Shown here piece by piece: positions 16,339 to 25,045 of a stretch of DNA of 64,000 nucleotides. The translations under genes were made by a program, and so were the position numbers. Origin of the DNA: Allopontixanthobacter sediminis (GTDB lineage: Bacteria; Pseudomonadota; Alphaproteobacteria; Sphingomonadales; Sphingomonadaceae). Position 1 is the first letter of the stretch. Each line of letters opens with the position of its first letter. Below the pieces are notes generated by a model that was not told the DNA's origin, did no database searches, and was given only the letters and a program-made list of their open reading frames with translations. Location: the NCBI RefSeq assembly GCF_009828115.1, contig NZ_WTYL01000001.1, positions 930,001-994,000 of the forward strand. The letters run 5' to 3'.

Positions 16339-18132
16339 TTAGCGCGCTTGCAGTTTGACGGCCTTTTGGTCCAGCGCCAGGATCTGCGCCTCATCGCCGC
16401 CTGTTTCCTTGAGGATACGTGCCAGCAAGGCCGTCGCCGCGGGGTTCATCCGTTGCAGCGAATAGGCACGCGTCGCGGCATCGCGCGCGGTCCCCGGATC
16501 GTCCAACACGACCGCAGCCCGAGCGCGCAACATCCATGCCTGCGGATCGCGCCGGGCCCCGTTGGCAATGGCGAGGTCGAGCAGTCGGGCCGCCTTGGCC
16601 GCATCGCCCGCAAGCAGCTTGGCCTCGGCCAACATCAGCGCAGCAGCGGTGTTCGCCGAATTATTCGCCAGCTGGTATTCCAACAATGTCAGCCCGGATT
16701 GTCGGCGCCCAGCGGCAAGTTCGGCAGCGACCATTCGCCGGGTCAGCGGCCAGGATTGCCGGATCGCCGCAGCCTGAGCGTAATAGTCCGCGGCCTTCGC
16801 GCCCTGTCCAGCCAATAGATAAGTGTCACCGGCGAGCGCCAAGGCGTCTCCGGATCCGGGAGCCCTTCGGAGGAACGCTTCCGCACCCTCAATCGCCGCG
16901 ACATATTGCCCGGCCCCGATCAGACCGCGCACCAGCGCAACCGCATCGCGCCCTGTCCGGAATCCGCGGGTGCGCGCCACGTCGAGGTTCGTTTCGGACG
17001 GCAGGGGATGCAATCCAGTCATCGGGCCGCGCGCAGCAAGGTCGAGAAAGCGGGCAGCCTCACCTCGCTCGCCCAACACTTCGTACGACCGGCCGACCAG
17101 CGTGGCCAGATACGGCGATGCACCCGTCTCCGCCGCGCGATCTTCGAAGCGGTAAACCAGTTCGCGGTGATTTCCGCCAAGTGCAAGCGACCGCGCCGCC
17201 AGCAAGCGGATACGCGCGTTGTCGGGCTGCATCCGCTCCAACCGGTCGAGCATTTGGGAGGCGCTGGCGTAATTGCCGGTTTCCAGATCGACGATCGCCG
17301 AGAGCAGCATAGCGGCCGGTGTCTCGCGCTGAAGGCTACCGGCGCGGTCGAGGAGGCTGCGTGCCAGGTCGAATTGCCCGCCCCGCGCGGCGAGCACCGC
17401 CTGAAGGTAGAATGCCCGCGCACTGCTTTCGTCGAGTTCGATCATCCGGCGGACGACCACCAGCATTTCGCGCGGCTGCCCGGCATCCCCGAGGGTCGCC
17501 GCGTAATCGCCAAGCAATGTTAGATTGTCGGGATTGCGCGCCAACGCCGCTTCGAACCAAGGGAGGGCCGCTTCCATTCCGGCGGAGTCACGTACCAACT
17601 GCGCCCGAAACTGGAGCGCCGCCACATTGTCCGGCCCCAATTGGGCGGCGCGAACGCTCGCCTCTACGGCCTGCTTCTGCTCTCCGCCAAGGTAGCGAAG
17701 GCGGCCGATATCGACCCACAGGTCCGGGCTATCCGGGATGAAATCCAGCGCTCGATCGAACGCTTTTCCCGCTTCCGGCAGGTTTCCGTCACGCATCCGG
17801 AGACGGCCGAGCATATGGAAACCGAGCCCGCTGGTGTCAGGGCTGAATGCCTCCGGTTCGAGCCAGCGGCGCGCTTCCTCGGGTTGGTCCTGCTGCAGTT
17901 CCGCTTCGCCCAGGTAGGCGGCGACTTCCGGCTCGGTAATCCCTTCGGCGAGCATTTCCCGCAGGATGATCTCCGCACCCAGCCCATCCCGCGCGGCCAG
18001 CGCTTGCCGGGCCTGTTCGACCGGAGGCGCCGGCGGCGGCGGCTCCGCGCAGGCCGCCAACGTCAGCAGGATAGCTCCCACTCCGCCGCCAGCACTGCGC
18101 AGAAGCCGCCGCGCGTCAGGTTTGCAGGTCAT
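16339..18132 (-). CDS. Tetratricopeptide-repeat lipoprotein of the PEP-CTERM/XrtA locus (PrsT-like)
   Basis: 597 residues. A signal sequence ends in LLTLAAC, a lipobox that would leave C28 or so as the lipidated residue, and a proline-rich stretch follows. The rest is a run of TPR helical pairs (for example DLWVDIGRLRYLGGEQKQA and AALMLAEAKLLAGDAAKAA). By position, directly after prsR, it corresponds to the PrsT-type TPR protein of PEP-CTERM exopolysaccharide loci, but it is clearly shorter than the roughly 900-residue family members. Its 5' end overlaps prsR by 17 bp. It probably helps secrete or assemble the exopolysaccharide at the outer membrane; that role is inferred. Confidence 0.78.
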   Translation of the reverse strand: MTCKPDARRLLRSAGGGVGAILLTLAACAEPPPPAPPVEQARQALAARDGLGAEIILREMLAEGITEPEVAAYLGEAELQQDQPEEARRWLEPEAFSPDTSGLGFHMLGRLRMRDGNLPEAGKAFDRALDFIPDSPDLWVDIGRLRYLGGEQKQAVEASVRAAQLGPDNVAALQFRAQLVRDSAGMEAALPWFEAALARNPDNLTLLGDYAATLGDAGQPREMLVVVRRMIELDESSARAFYLQAVLAARGGQFDLARSLLDRAGSLQRETPAAMLLSAIVDLETGNYASASQMLDRLERMQPDNARIRLLAARSLALGGNHRELVYRFEDRAAETGASPYLATLVGRSYEVLGERGEAARFLDLAARGPMTGLHPLPSETNLDVARTRGFRTGRDAVALVRGLIGAGQYVAAIEGAEAFLRRAPGSGDALALAGDTYLLAGQGAKAADYYAQAAAIRQSWPLTRRMVAAELAAGRRQSGLTLLEYQLANNSANTAAALMLAEAKLLAGDAAKAARLLDLAIANGARRDPQAWMLRARAAVVLDDPGTARDAATRAYSLQRMNPAATALLARILKETGGDEAQILALDQKAVKLQAR

Positions 18133-19492
18133 ACTGCTTGAGCAGGTCGTACAGCGTGGGCCGGCTGATCCCGAGCATTTTGGCAGTGCTCGAGATGTTG
18201 CCCTCGCTGCGGGCGAGCGCGTGGCGAATGATCTTGCGGTCCGACTGCTCCCGCGCGGATTTGAGGTTCAGTGGAAGCCCCTCCTCCTCGCCGTTTGCAT
18301 GCAAATCGAGGTCCTCCGCGCCGACCAGCTTGCTGTCCGCCATGATTACCGCGCGCTTGACCCGGTTTTCAAGCTCGCGGACATTTCCCGGCCAGCCCCA
18401 GCCATCGATCGCCGCCAGCGCGTCCTTCGCGAAGCCCGTAACCTGCGGATTCATCTCCGCCGCGAAGCGCTTGAGGAACGCTTTCGCCAACAGAGTGGGA
18501 TCACCCGCGCGTTCGGCCAGGGAAGGTATCTTGATCACGATTTCTGCCAGGCGATAAAACAGGTCCTCCCGGAACTGCGCTTCGCCAATCATCGCTTCCA
18601 GGTCCTGGTGCGTCGCGCACACGATCCTCGTGTCGACCTCGATCGCCTTACGCCCGCCGATCCGTTCGATGGTGCGTTCCTGCAGGAACCGCAGCAGCTT
18701 GACCTGTAGCGGCAGAGGAATGTCGCCCACTTCGTCGAGGAACAGCGTACCGCCATGCGCCTGTTCGATCTTGCCTTCCGTGGTTTTCACCGCGCCAGTG
18801 AACGCACCCTTTTCGTGCCCGAACAATTCGCTTTCGAGCAGGTTTTCCGGGATTGCGGCGCAATTGATCGCCACGAAGGAACCTTCGCTACGGTCGCTCG
18901 CGTCGTGCAGGCCTTTGGCGAGCAATTCCTTGCCGGTTCCGCTCGCCCCCAGCAGCATCACCGAGACATTGGTTTTCGCCACCCGCTCGATGGTCCGGGC
19001 AACCTTGACCATTTCCGGCGCGGCGGTGATCAGGCGGCCGAGCACGGTCTTGTCCTCGCCGACCTGGGAAGCAAGATGCCGGTTCTCCTGTTCGATCACA
19101 TGCAGGTTCATGGCCCGCTTCACGATCAGGCCGAGGGCCTCGATGTCGATCGGCTTCTGGTAGAAATCATATGCCCCGTGCTCGATCGCCCGCAGCGCAC
19201 TTTCCCGCGCGCCGTGGCCGGAAGCGACGATGACTTTCGTATCCGGTTTGAGGGCCATGATCGCGTCGAGCACCGCGAACCCTTCGGTTGTGCCATCGGG
19301 ATCGGGCGGCAATCCGAGGTCCAACGTAACCACGGCCGGTTCTTCCGCCCGGAGCGCGGCCAGCGCGTCCTGCCGGTTGCCGACAATTGTCACGTCGAAA
19401 TCATCATACGCCCATTTGAGCTGTGCCTGCAGGCCTTCGTCGTCTTCCACGATGAGCAGTTTCGGCAATGTCTTCTTGTCTGGCAAAGCCAT
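18116..19492 (-). CDS. prsR: PrsR, PEP-CTERM-box sigma-54-dependent response regulator
   Basis: 458 residues in three parts: a receiver domain (phospho-acceptor D58 in VVTLDLGLPP; K in YQKPID), an AAA+ sigma-54 activator domain (Walker A GASGTGKE, loop GAFTGA, Walker B GGTLFLDEVGD), and a C-terminal Fis-type helix-turn-helix (ISRPTLYDLLKQY). The intact GAFTGA loop means it should activate sigma-54 promoters. It starts 1 nt inside the stop of prsK (TGATG). In other bacteria PrsK/PrsR control PEP-CTERM protein genes through upstream sites and -24/-12 promoters. Confidence 0.94.
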   Translation of the reverse strand: MALPDKKTLPKLLIVEDDEGLQAQLKWAYDDFDVTIVGNRQDALAALRAEEPAVVTLDLGLPPDPDGTTEGFAVLDAIMALKPDTKVIVASGHGARESALRAIEHGAYDFYQKPIDIEALGLIVKRAMNLHVIEQENRHLASQVGEDKTVLGRLITAAPEMVKVARTIERVAKTNVSVMLLGASGTGKELLAKGLHDASDRSEGSFVAINCAAIPENLLESELFGHEKGAFTGAVKTTEGKIEQAHGGTLFLDEVGDIPLPLQVKLLRFLQERTIERIGGRKAIEVDTRIVCATHQDLEAMIGEAQFREDLFYRLAEIVIKIPSLAERAGDPTLLAKAFLKRFAAEMNPQVTGFAKDALAAIDGWGWPGNVRELENRVKRAVIMADSKLVGAEDLDLHANGEEEGLPLNLKSAREQSDRKIIRHALARSEGNISSTAKMLGISRPTLYDLLKQYDLQT

Positions 19493-21627
19493 CAGGCAAC
19501 CTCGGTTCTGGAATTGGTTACAGCACGCGTTTCGGTACGGGCGAGCAGGTCCGCAGCAGCGGCGATCGGAAGTTGGATGGCAAAGCGAGTGCCGAGCCCT
19601 TCGCGGGATTCCACGTCGAGCCGTCCGCCCATCGCCATGATCAGCTCCCGCGCCTCGAATGCGCCGATCCCGAAGCCGGCGTTCTTGGACGAGACGAAGG
19701 GCTTGAACAGCCCGTTGCGGATGAATTCGGGACTCATTCCGGAGCCGGAATCAATCACTTCAACCCGGCCCATCACCCCGTCGGTCGACACATCAAGCAT
19801 CACCGGAAACTGCTCATCGCTGGCATCGACGGCGTTCTGGACGAGATGGATCAACGCCTGTTCCAGCGCCTCCGGATCGGCCAAAACCTTGCAGCTGTCG
19901 GCATGGATGACCTGGACCGGATGCAAGCTGGAATACTGGTCGGCCACCGTCTTGACGACTTTGGCCAGTTCGAACGGCTCGCGCCGGTCGCTGCCGTGCG
20001 CCCCGTAACGCCCCAAACGGGCCAGAAGGCTGTTCAACTTTTCCGCGCTGTTGCGCAAGGTAACCAGCATATCGGCGCGAAATTCGGGGTTTTCCGCATG
20101 GCGCTCGGCATTGCGCGCTAGCAGTGTCAGCTGGCTGGCCAGGTTCTTGATGTCGTGCATGACAAACGCAATGCGGCGGTTGAACTCTTCGAACCGGGCG
20201 GATTCCATCAGCGCATGATGTCCCGCCTGTTCGGCAATATAGCTGGCGAGTTGTTGGCCTACAACTCGGAGCAGGTCGAAATCCTCCCAGTCGAGGTTGC
20301 GCGGTGCCAGCGGTCGGCTGAGCACCACCACGCCGGTGAGCCGGTCGAAATGCAGCAGGGGCACCAGTGCCCACGCATCCGGTTCTGCTGCCAGCCAGTC
20401 CGGCAACAGCGGCGCCTCGCCATAACGGTTGCCGCCTTGCCGGACGTCGTCGAGATCGACAACGAAGCTACCGCTTTCCAGCAGTGAAGCCATCTGTCCC
20501 GACATTGCCTCTGCCGGCACGTCGATATTCCGCCATTGCCAGCGCGACGCGAGTTCATACGAACCCTGCTCGTTCGGCAGCAGCAGCAAGCCCGAGGGGC
20601 TGTCGGTAATATCAGCCAACGCCTGGATCACCCGTTCATACAGCGAGTGTGAGTTTTCCCCGCCCTGCCCCAGCGTCTGGGTAAAGCGCAGCCACTCCAC
20701 CCGGTAATCGTAGCGATGCTGGAAAAGGTGCTTGACCATGGTTACCCGCAGCCAACCGCGCAGACGTTTCGAAGGGAGCCACAGGACGGCGAACACCGAA
20801 GCCCCGAATACGAACGCGACCTGGGTAAACCGCGCGAGGTCCCCGCGCTGGAGCGCGATCGATTCAGAGATCAGCACCATCACCGCAAGGTATCCGCCGA
20901 TGAGTAGCAACGATAATGTCTGAAAGGTAACCTTGCGTGACGGGCGCAGCATCAATGATCCGCCAGCCTGACTGGCTCCCACCGCGACAAGTGCGCCGAG
21001 CGCCGCAAACACGAGCCCGCGCAGCGCTGAAAGTTCCGTCGGCAGGGATCCGCTGAGATAGGCGGTAGTCTGATAATTCAGTTCGTACAGCCACAGCATC
21101 GCCAGGCCGATGGCTGTCCAGCGAAAGGCCTGCCGTGTCGCCGGTGATGCGCCGCCGTAAAGGTTGTGCAGCAGCACCAGCGCGCCGACCGCAACCATGA
21201 TCCGGAAGCTGACACTCGCCTCGAAAGCAAGCACAGCGAGGTCGGACGTGACCGCGTAGCGCAACTGGAGGACCAACAATACCGGCTGGAGTATCTCGAC
21301 GAACGTAAGAGCAGCGATGACGGGACGGATCGGGGCCACGCTCCGGGCGCGCCCGTCGGCGACAAACAATTGGTAAAGGACGAATATCCACGCGAGATTG
21401 CGGAAGCTTTCGGATGCCTGCGCCATCGGAGCGTCTGGGCCGAGCGCTGCGATCAAGCCGCATGACAATGCGGTGATACAGAGCGAGGCAACGGTAGCGC
21501 GGCGGTCCGGCCGTTTGATGTCCCCGCGGCGAAGTACCCACGCCGCCGCGACAGCGCACACGATCGCGCCGCCAAGATGCAGCGCGAAGCTTGCCAGCAT
21601 CCACAAATCGGACGCCCCGCCAGTCAC
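19492..21627 (-). CDS. prsK: PrsK, XrtA/PEP-CTERM system membrane histidine kinase
   Basis: About 711 residues from a GTG at 21627 that overlaps the stop of the upstream glycosyltransferase as GTGA. A longer reading from an ATG at 21783 would cover 160 bp of that gene and add a non-hydrophobic leader, so the GTG is preferred. The first third has about eight membrane helices; a GAF-like region follows, then the dimerisation helix with AFVMHDIKNLASQL (phospho-accepting H) and a HATPase domain (DSGSGMSPEFI, FGIGAFEAREL). It should phosphorylate PrsR. The signal sensed is not known. Confidence 0.92.
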   Translation of the reverse strand: MTGGASDLWMLASFALHLGGAIVCAVAAAWVLRRGDIKRPDRRATVASLCITALSCGLIAALGPDAPMAQASESFRNLAWIFVLYQLFVADGRARSVAPIRPVIAALTFVEILQPVLLVLQLRYAVTSDLAVLAFEASVSFRIMVAVGALVLLHNLYGGASPATRQAFRWTAIGLAMLWLYELNYQTTAYLSGSLPTELSALRGLVFAALGALVAVGASQAGGSLMLRPSRKVTFQTLSLLLIGGYLAVMVLISESIALQRGDLARFTQVAFVFGASVFAVLWLPSKRLRGWLRVTMVKHLFQHRYDYRVEWLRFTQTLGQGGENSHSLYERVIQALADITDSPSGLLLLPNEQGSYELASRWQWRNIDVPAEAMSGQMASLLESGSFVVDLDDVRQGGNRYGEAPLLPDWLAAEPDAWALVPLLHFDRLTGVVVLSRPLAPRNLDWEDFDLLRVVGQQLASYIAEQAGHHALMESARFEEFNRRIAFVMHDIKNLASQLTLLARNAERHAENPEFRADMLVTLRNSAEKLNSLLARLGRYGAHGSDRREPFELAKVVKTVADQYSSLHPVQVIHADSCKVLADPEALEQALIHLVQNAVDASDEQFPVMLDVSTDGVMGRVEVIDSGSGMSPEFIRNGLFKPFVSSKNAGFGIGAFEARELIMAMGGRLDVESREGLGTRFAIQLPIAAAADLLARTETRAVTNSRTEVA

Positions 21628-23009
21628 CGCGCGCCCTCCGGCCACAGGACCACGCGCAACGTCTGTAGCAGGATCAACAGGTCGAGAAACGGCGTGTAGT
21701 TCTTGGCGTAATAGAGGTCGTATTCCAGCTTGTGGCGCGAATCCTCGATCGAAGCGCCATAAGGATAATTGATCTGGGCCCAACCGGTGATTCCGGGCTT
21801 TACCATGTGCCGTTCAGCGTAGAATGGCAGGTGATCTTCCAGGTCGGCAACGAACTGGGGCACCTCGGGCCGCGGGCCGACGAAGCTCATGTGCCCTTTG
21901 AGGACGCTCCAGGTTTGCGGCAGTTCATCGATCCGGACCTTGCGGATGAACCTGCCCACGCGGGTGATCCTCGGGTCATCCTGCTGCGCCCATTTCGCCC
22001 CGTCCTTCTCCGCATCGATGCGCATTGACCGAAGCTTGATGACCGGAAAGTTTTGTCCGTACAGACCGACACGGGTCTGGCGGAAAAAGGCTGAACCCTT
22101 GCTATCGAGCTTCACCAGTATTGCAAACACGATGATGATCGGCAGGGTCAGCGCTAGCAGAATGGAACTCGCAACAATATCGAACACACGTTTGGCCGCG
22201 CTGGAAATCATCCGGCCGGACGAGAACCCGTCGGAGAAAATCAGCCAGCTCGGGTTGACCGAATCGAGATCGACCCGGCCCGTCTCGCGTTCCATGAAAC
22301 TGCTGAAATCGTTGACATGGACGCCCATCGTCTTGATCCGGAGCAAGTCCTTCATCGGAACCGCGTTGCGGCGTTCCTCCAACGCCAACACCACTTCGCT
22401 CGCACCCAGGTTTTCCACGAAGCGTCCGAGATCGTGAATTGCAGTGCGCGGGATGGCCTCCAGCACACCGGTCTCGCTTTCGCTCATGCCGATGTAGGAT
22501 ACGATCACGAAGCCGCTGTCAGGCCGTTCTGCGAGCTTCTTGAGCCGCTGCGCACGCGACCCAGCGCCGAGCACCATGACCCGGCGCCGAAAGGCCGAAG
22601 TGCCCAGAAAACCGCCGATGATGAGCCGGTTCAATATTGCCAGGACAATCGCCAAGACCATCGCGTAGATCAGCGTCGATCGCCAGAACGTGGCACCGGG
22701 CATGATGAAATCGATCACCGACAACGCGATGATGCCGAGGCTGACCGCGACCAGCAGCCGGGCACAGGCATAGCGCATCGACCGGGTAGCCTCGGCCCCA
22801 TAAAGCCCGACCGAAATCATCGCGATCCAGACGATCAGCGCAAAACCGACAAGCGGCATGGCGCGTTCGGCAATGGAACCGGGATCAATACCGATTTGCG
22901 ACGCGCGCAGTAACCACGCCAGTTCCCCGGCCAGGAACAGCAAGCCCAGATCGAACAGTCCCAACAGCATCACTGCATTGGGAATATAGTGTTTGAACAG
23001 GCGGATCAT
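21624..23009 (-). CDS. XrtA/PEP-CTERM system polyprenyl glycosylphosphotransferase (TIGR03013 type)
   Basis: 461 residues. Four to five N-terminal membrane helices and a CoA-binding-like/NAD-fold region (VMVLGAGSRAQRL) are followed by one more helix and the catalytic bacterial sugar transferase domain (KRVFDIVASSILLALTLPI, SFVGPRPEVPQF, then WAQINYPYG). It should transfer the first sugar phosphate to undecaprenyl phosphate to begin exopolysaccharide synthesis. It is the first gene of the operon with prsK, prsR and the TPR lipoprotein. No exosortase or polymerase is present in the window; these must lie elsewhere. Confidence 0.93.
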   Translation of the reverse strand: MIRLFKHYIPNAVMLLGLFDLGLLFLAGELAWLLRASQIGIDPGSIAERAMPLVGFALIVWIAMISVGLYGAEATRSMRYACARLLVAVSLGIIALSVIDFIMPGATFWRSTLIYAMVLAIVLAILNRLIIGGFLGTSAFRRRVMVLGAGSRAQRLKKLAERPDSGFVIVSYIGMSESETGVLEAIPRTAIHDLGRFVENLGASEVVLALEERRNAVPMKDLLRIKTMGVHVNDFSSFMERETGRVDLDSVNPSWLIFSDGFSSGRMISSAAKRVFDIVASSILLALTLPIIIVFAILVKLDSKGSAFFRQTRVGLYGQNFPVIKLRSMRIDAEKDGAKWAQQDDPRITRVGRFIRKVRIDELPQTWSVLKGHMSFVGPRPEVPQFVADLEDHLPFYAERHMVKPGITGWAQINYPYGASIEDSRHKLEYDLYYAKNYTPFLDLLILLQTLRVVLWPEGAR

Positions 23010-23133
23010 GCCATCTGCGTCCGAAGTTCCTTCTTTGGAACCACCGGATTAGGCCGCAGTTATGAAATGTCGGTAAACTTTACACCGCTAATTTTGCAGC
23101 GCATTTCCGCCAGACACGAACCTTAATTTCAGG

Positions 23134-23424
23134 TTACTCGCCGTTGGTGACGTCGTTGGCGACATCCTGCACCGCATCGCCGGCTTGCTGAGCCGCATTA
23201 CCAACGTCATTCGCGGCGCCGGCCACGGCATTGTCCTTGGCGATTTCCGCGTCACCCATCTGGGAGAACACCAGAAAAGCGACCGCTGTCAGCATTACCA
23301 GCGCGATGAGGAACATTAATCCTTTGCCACCGCCGCTTCGTCCGGGATGGTCGGTCACCACGGTCGTAGTGGTGTGGGTCGAACCATCGGGTTCTTCAAC
23401 ACGGGTTGTGCGTTCTTCGGTCAT
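23134..23424 (-). CDS. Small single-span membrane protein, function unknown
   Basis: 96 residues. A polar, threonine-rich N-terminal third is followed by one transmembrane segment at about 36-54 (LMFLIALVMLTAVAFLVFS) and an alanine/asparagine/aspartate-rich tail with a heptad-like pattern (AAQQAGDAVQDVANDV) that could form an amphipathic helix. A GGGAGTACT-type Shine-Dalgarno lies upstream of the ATG. It lies 124 bp before the PEP-CTERM glycosyltransferase gene, on the same strand. I do not recognise a named family. Confidence 0.7.
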   Translation of the reverse strand: MTEERTTRVEEPDGSTHTTTTVVTDHPGRSGGGKGLMFLIALVMLTAVAFLVFSQMGDAEIAKDNAVAGAANDVGNAAQQAGDAVQDVANDVTNGE

Positions 23425-23504
23425 GATAGTACTCCCTCAACTTGAAACCCAAATGAAGCAAGCACCGCTAAGTTCCCGAAATTCGTACATTACCGGCCGT
23501 AACC

Positions 23505-24881
23505 CTAGCCGAATTGGAAGGGGGCGTCGGTATGGCTCAATTGCTCGAAATAAAGCTTCGCGCCCCTAGGCGGAAGCGAGCGCTGGCGGCAGTTCTGGAT
23601 ATGGCAGGACGCACAGCCGGGTCCGATCAACTGGGCATTGGCTTCATCCAGCGACAGCCCGCGTGACAAGGCAAGATTCCCGGCCAGGCGCGCCTCCAAA
23701 CCGAGCACGATTGCGAAGCGCGTGACTCCGTCAAAAAAGCTGCCCTCCACCGTGCGGGCGATGGTCAGCCAACTCGCGGGCGCCGCTCCCGCTTCGGGCA
23801 AATGCACAAGCTGGCGGCAATACTGCCCTGCCCGTTCGAACGCCGAATGCGGGATCCACAGCGGACAGGTCCCGCTGCCTTCGAGTATGCTCGTGCCGCT
23901 GGCGCCAGTGAACCGCTTCGAGAACTGCCCCGCGCGGTCCACCCGGGCCATGAAGAAAGGTAGCCCCCTCTGGCCGACGCGTTGCAAGGTCGTCAGCCGG
24001 TGGGCAAGCTGTTCCAGACTGACGCCAAAGCGCCGCATCAGGACTTGCAGATCGTAACCGGTAGCTTCGCACGCCCGCAGGAAACGCGAATAGGGCATCA
24101 CCAACGCTGCCGCGAAATAGCTGATCAGATGCCGCTGAAACAATTGCCGCGCGGCATCGTCGGTAAACCGTCCCGCGGCCGCGAGGTTCTCGATTGCTTC
24201 GCGTTGCTCAAGTTGGGCGACCTGCATCGCAACCTGGAAATTCCGCGCGGGCGGGTCGAGCATTTCCGATATCTGCAGCTGGCGCGCGTGCAGGTCGAGC
24301 CGCCGCACGGAAGTCATCATCACCTCCTGCGGGAGGATGCGGAGGGACAATTGATGTTTGTCGCGCAGACGCTCCGCCAGCGCGCTGCCGATATCGGCGC
24401 GGGAAATTCGCAACTCATCCGCCAGCGCCTCCGCCGCGTTGTCCAGATCGGCGAAGTGGTTGCGCCACCGCTCGATTTCACGCCGCGTCGCCTGCAGCGG
24501 CTCGTCCGCCTCGGCCCGGGCATCGCCAGCGTTATCGAACATCCGGGCAAAAGCGGCCGCGGCCTGCGGTGCCGCTGCGAGGAACTCGGCAACTTCGTCC
24601 CGATCGATCCCGAGATCGGCGAAGCGTTCGTCCGAAAGTCGGCGTGCCAACCCGTCGATCCCGCCAATCGACTCGTTTTCCCGCAAGGCTGCCGAATCGA
24701 AATCGAACCGGTCGACCAGTTGCACCAGGACGCGCGCCGTCAGCGGGCGCTGGTTGCGCTCGATCAGGTTGAGATAGCTTGGTGAAATGGACAGCCGGGC
24801 CGCCATGGCAGCCTGCGTCAGCCCTTCGCGCTTGCGGAGGCGGCGCATTGCAGAGCCTGCGAAGAGTGGACCTTCAGCCAT
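23505..24881 (-). CDS. XRE-family transcriptional regulator, short-chain fatty-acyl/RamB-like type
   Basis: 458 residues. An N-terminal helix-turn-helix (LTQAAMAARLSISPSYLNL) is followed by an ImmA/IrrE-like region and a DUF2083-type C-terminus with the cysteine pattern GPGCASCHIQNCRQRS. Regulators of this architecture (RamB, MccR, ScfR and relatives) control isocitrate lyase and other C2/C3 metabolism genes and are thought to sense acyl-CoA. It is divergent from isocitrate lyase across 164 bp, and a palindrome starts 8 bp upstream of its own ATG. Control of aceA and of itself is inferred from this layout. Confidence 0.9.
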   Translation of the reverse strand: MAEGPLFAGSAMRRLRKREGLTQAAMAARLSISPSYLNLIERNQRPLTARVLVQLVDRFDFDSAALRENESIGGIDGLARRLSDERFADLGIDRDEVAEFLAAAPQAAAAFARMFDNAGDARAEADEPLQATRREIERWRNHFADLDNAAEALADELRISRADIGSALAERLRDKHQLSLRILPQEVMMTSVRRLDLHARQLQISEMLDPPARNFQVAMQVAQLEQREAIENLAAAGRFTDDAARQLFQRHLISYFAAALVMPYSRFLRACEATGYDLQVLMRRFGVSLEQLAHRLTTLQRVGQRGLPFFMARVDRAGQFSKRFTGASGTSILEGSGTCPLWIPHSAFERAGQYCRQLVHLPEAGAAPASWLTIARTVEGSFFDGVTRFAIVLGLEARLAGNLALSRGLSLDEANAQLIGPGCASCHIQNCRQRSLPPRGAKLYFEQLSHTDAPFQFG

Positions 24882-24889
24882 GAGACACC

Positions 24890-24905
24890 TGTAAATAACT
24901 TTACA
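24890..24905. promoter_or_regulatory. Candidate operator TGTAAA-N4-TTTACA between regulator and aceA
   Basis: A perfect 6-bp inverted repeat with a 4-bp spacer, starting 8 bp upstream of the regulator's ATG and 141 bp upstream of aceA. A further TTACA follows at 24909-24913 and a TGTAA at 24965-24969. Position and symmetry fit a site for the adjacent XRE regulator; binding is inferred. Confidence 0.5.
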
Positions 24906-25007
24906 ATCTTACATCGCCGTATCGCTCAATAAGGCATCGCTGACAAGAATATTTGTGTTTTTCCTGTAATTCGGCGGGTTCTCGGCAGATAACGATGGCC
25001 ATGTCGT

Positions 25008-25020
25008 CCGGTTGGACCGG
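25008..25020 (+). promoter_or_regulatory. Short hairpin in the aceA leader
   Basis: CCGGT-TGG-ACCGG lies 13 bases before the AGGAG of aceA. It is GC-rich and close to the ribosome-binding site, so it could tune initiation, but a 5-bp stem is common by chance in a sequence this rich in GC. Confidence 0.25.
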
Positions 25021-25045
25021 GCAAAATAATTCAGGAGCCACGCCA

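Noticed and set aside
21628-21783. A longer N-terminus for PrsK
   Set aside because: It overlaps the glycosyltransferase by 160 bp and lacks membrane character; a GTG with a GTGA overlap gives the family layout.
23010-23133. A sigma-54 promoter for the PEP-CTERM glycosyltransferase
   Set aside because: The best TGGC...GC pairing has the wrong spacing by one or two bases.
24953-25045. An upstream start for isocitrate lyase
   Set aside because: It would put the leader hairpin in coding sequence; the ATG at 25046 has AGGAG and matches the family N-terminus.
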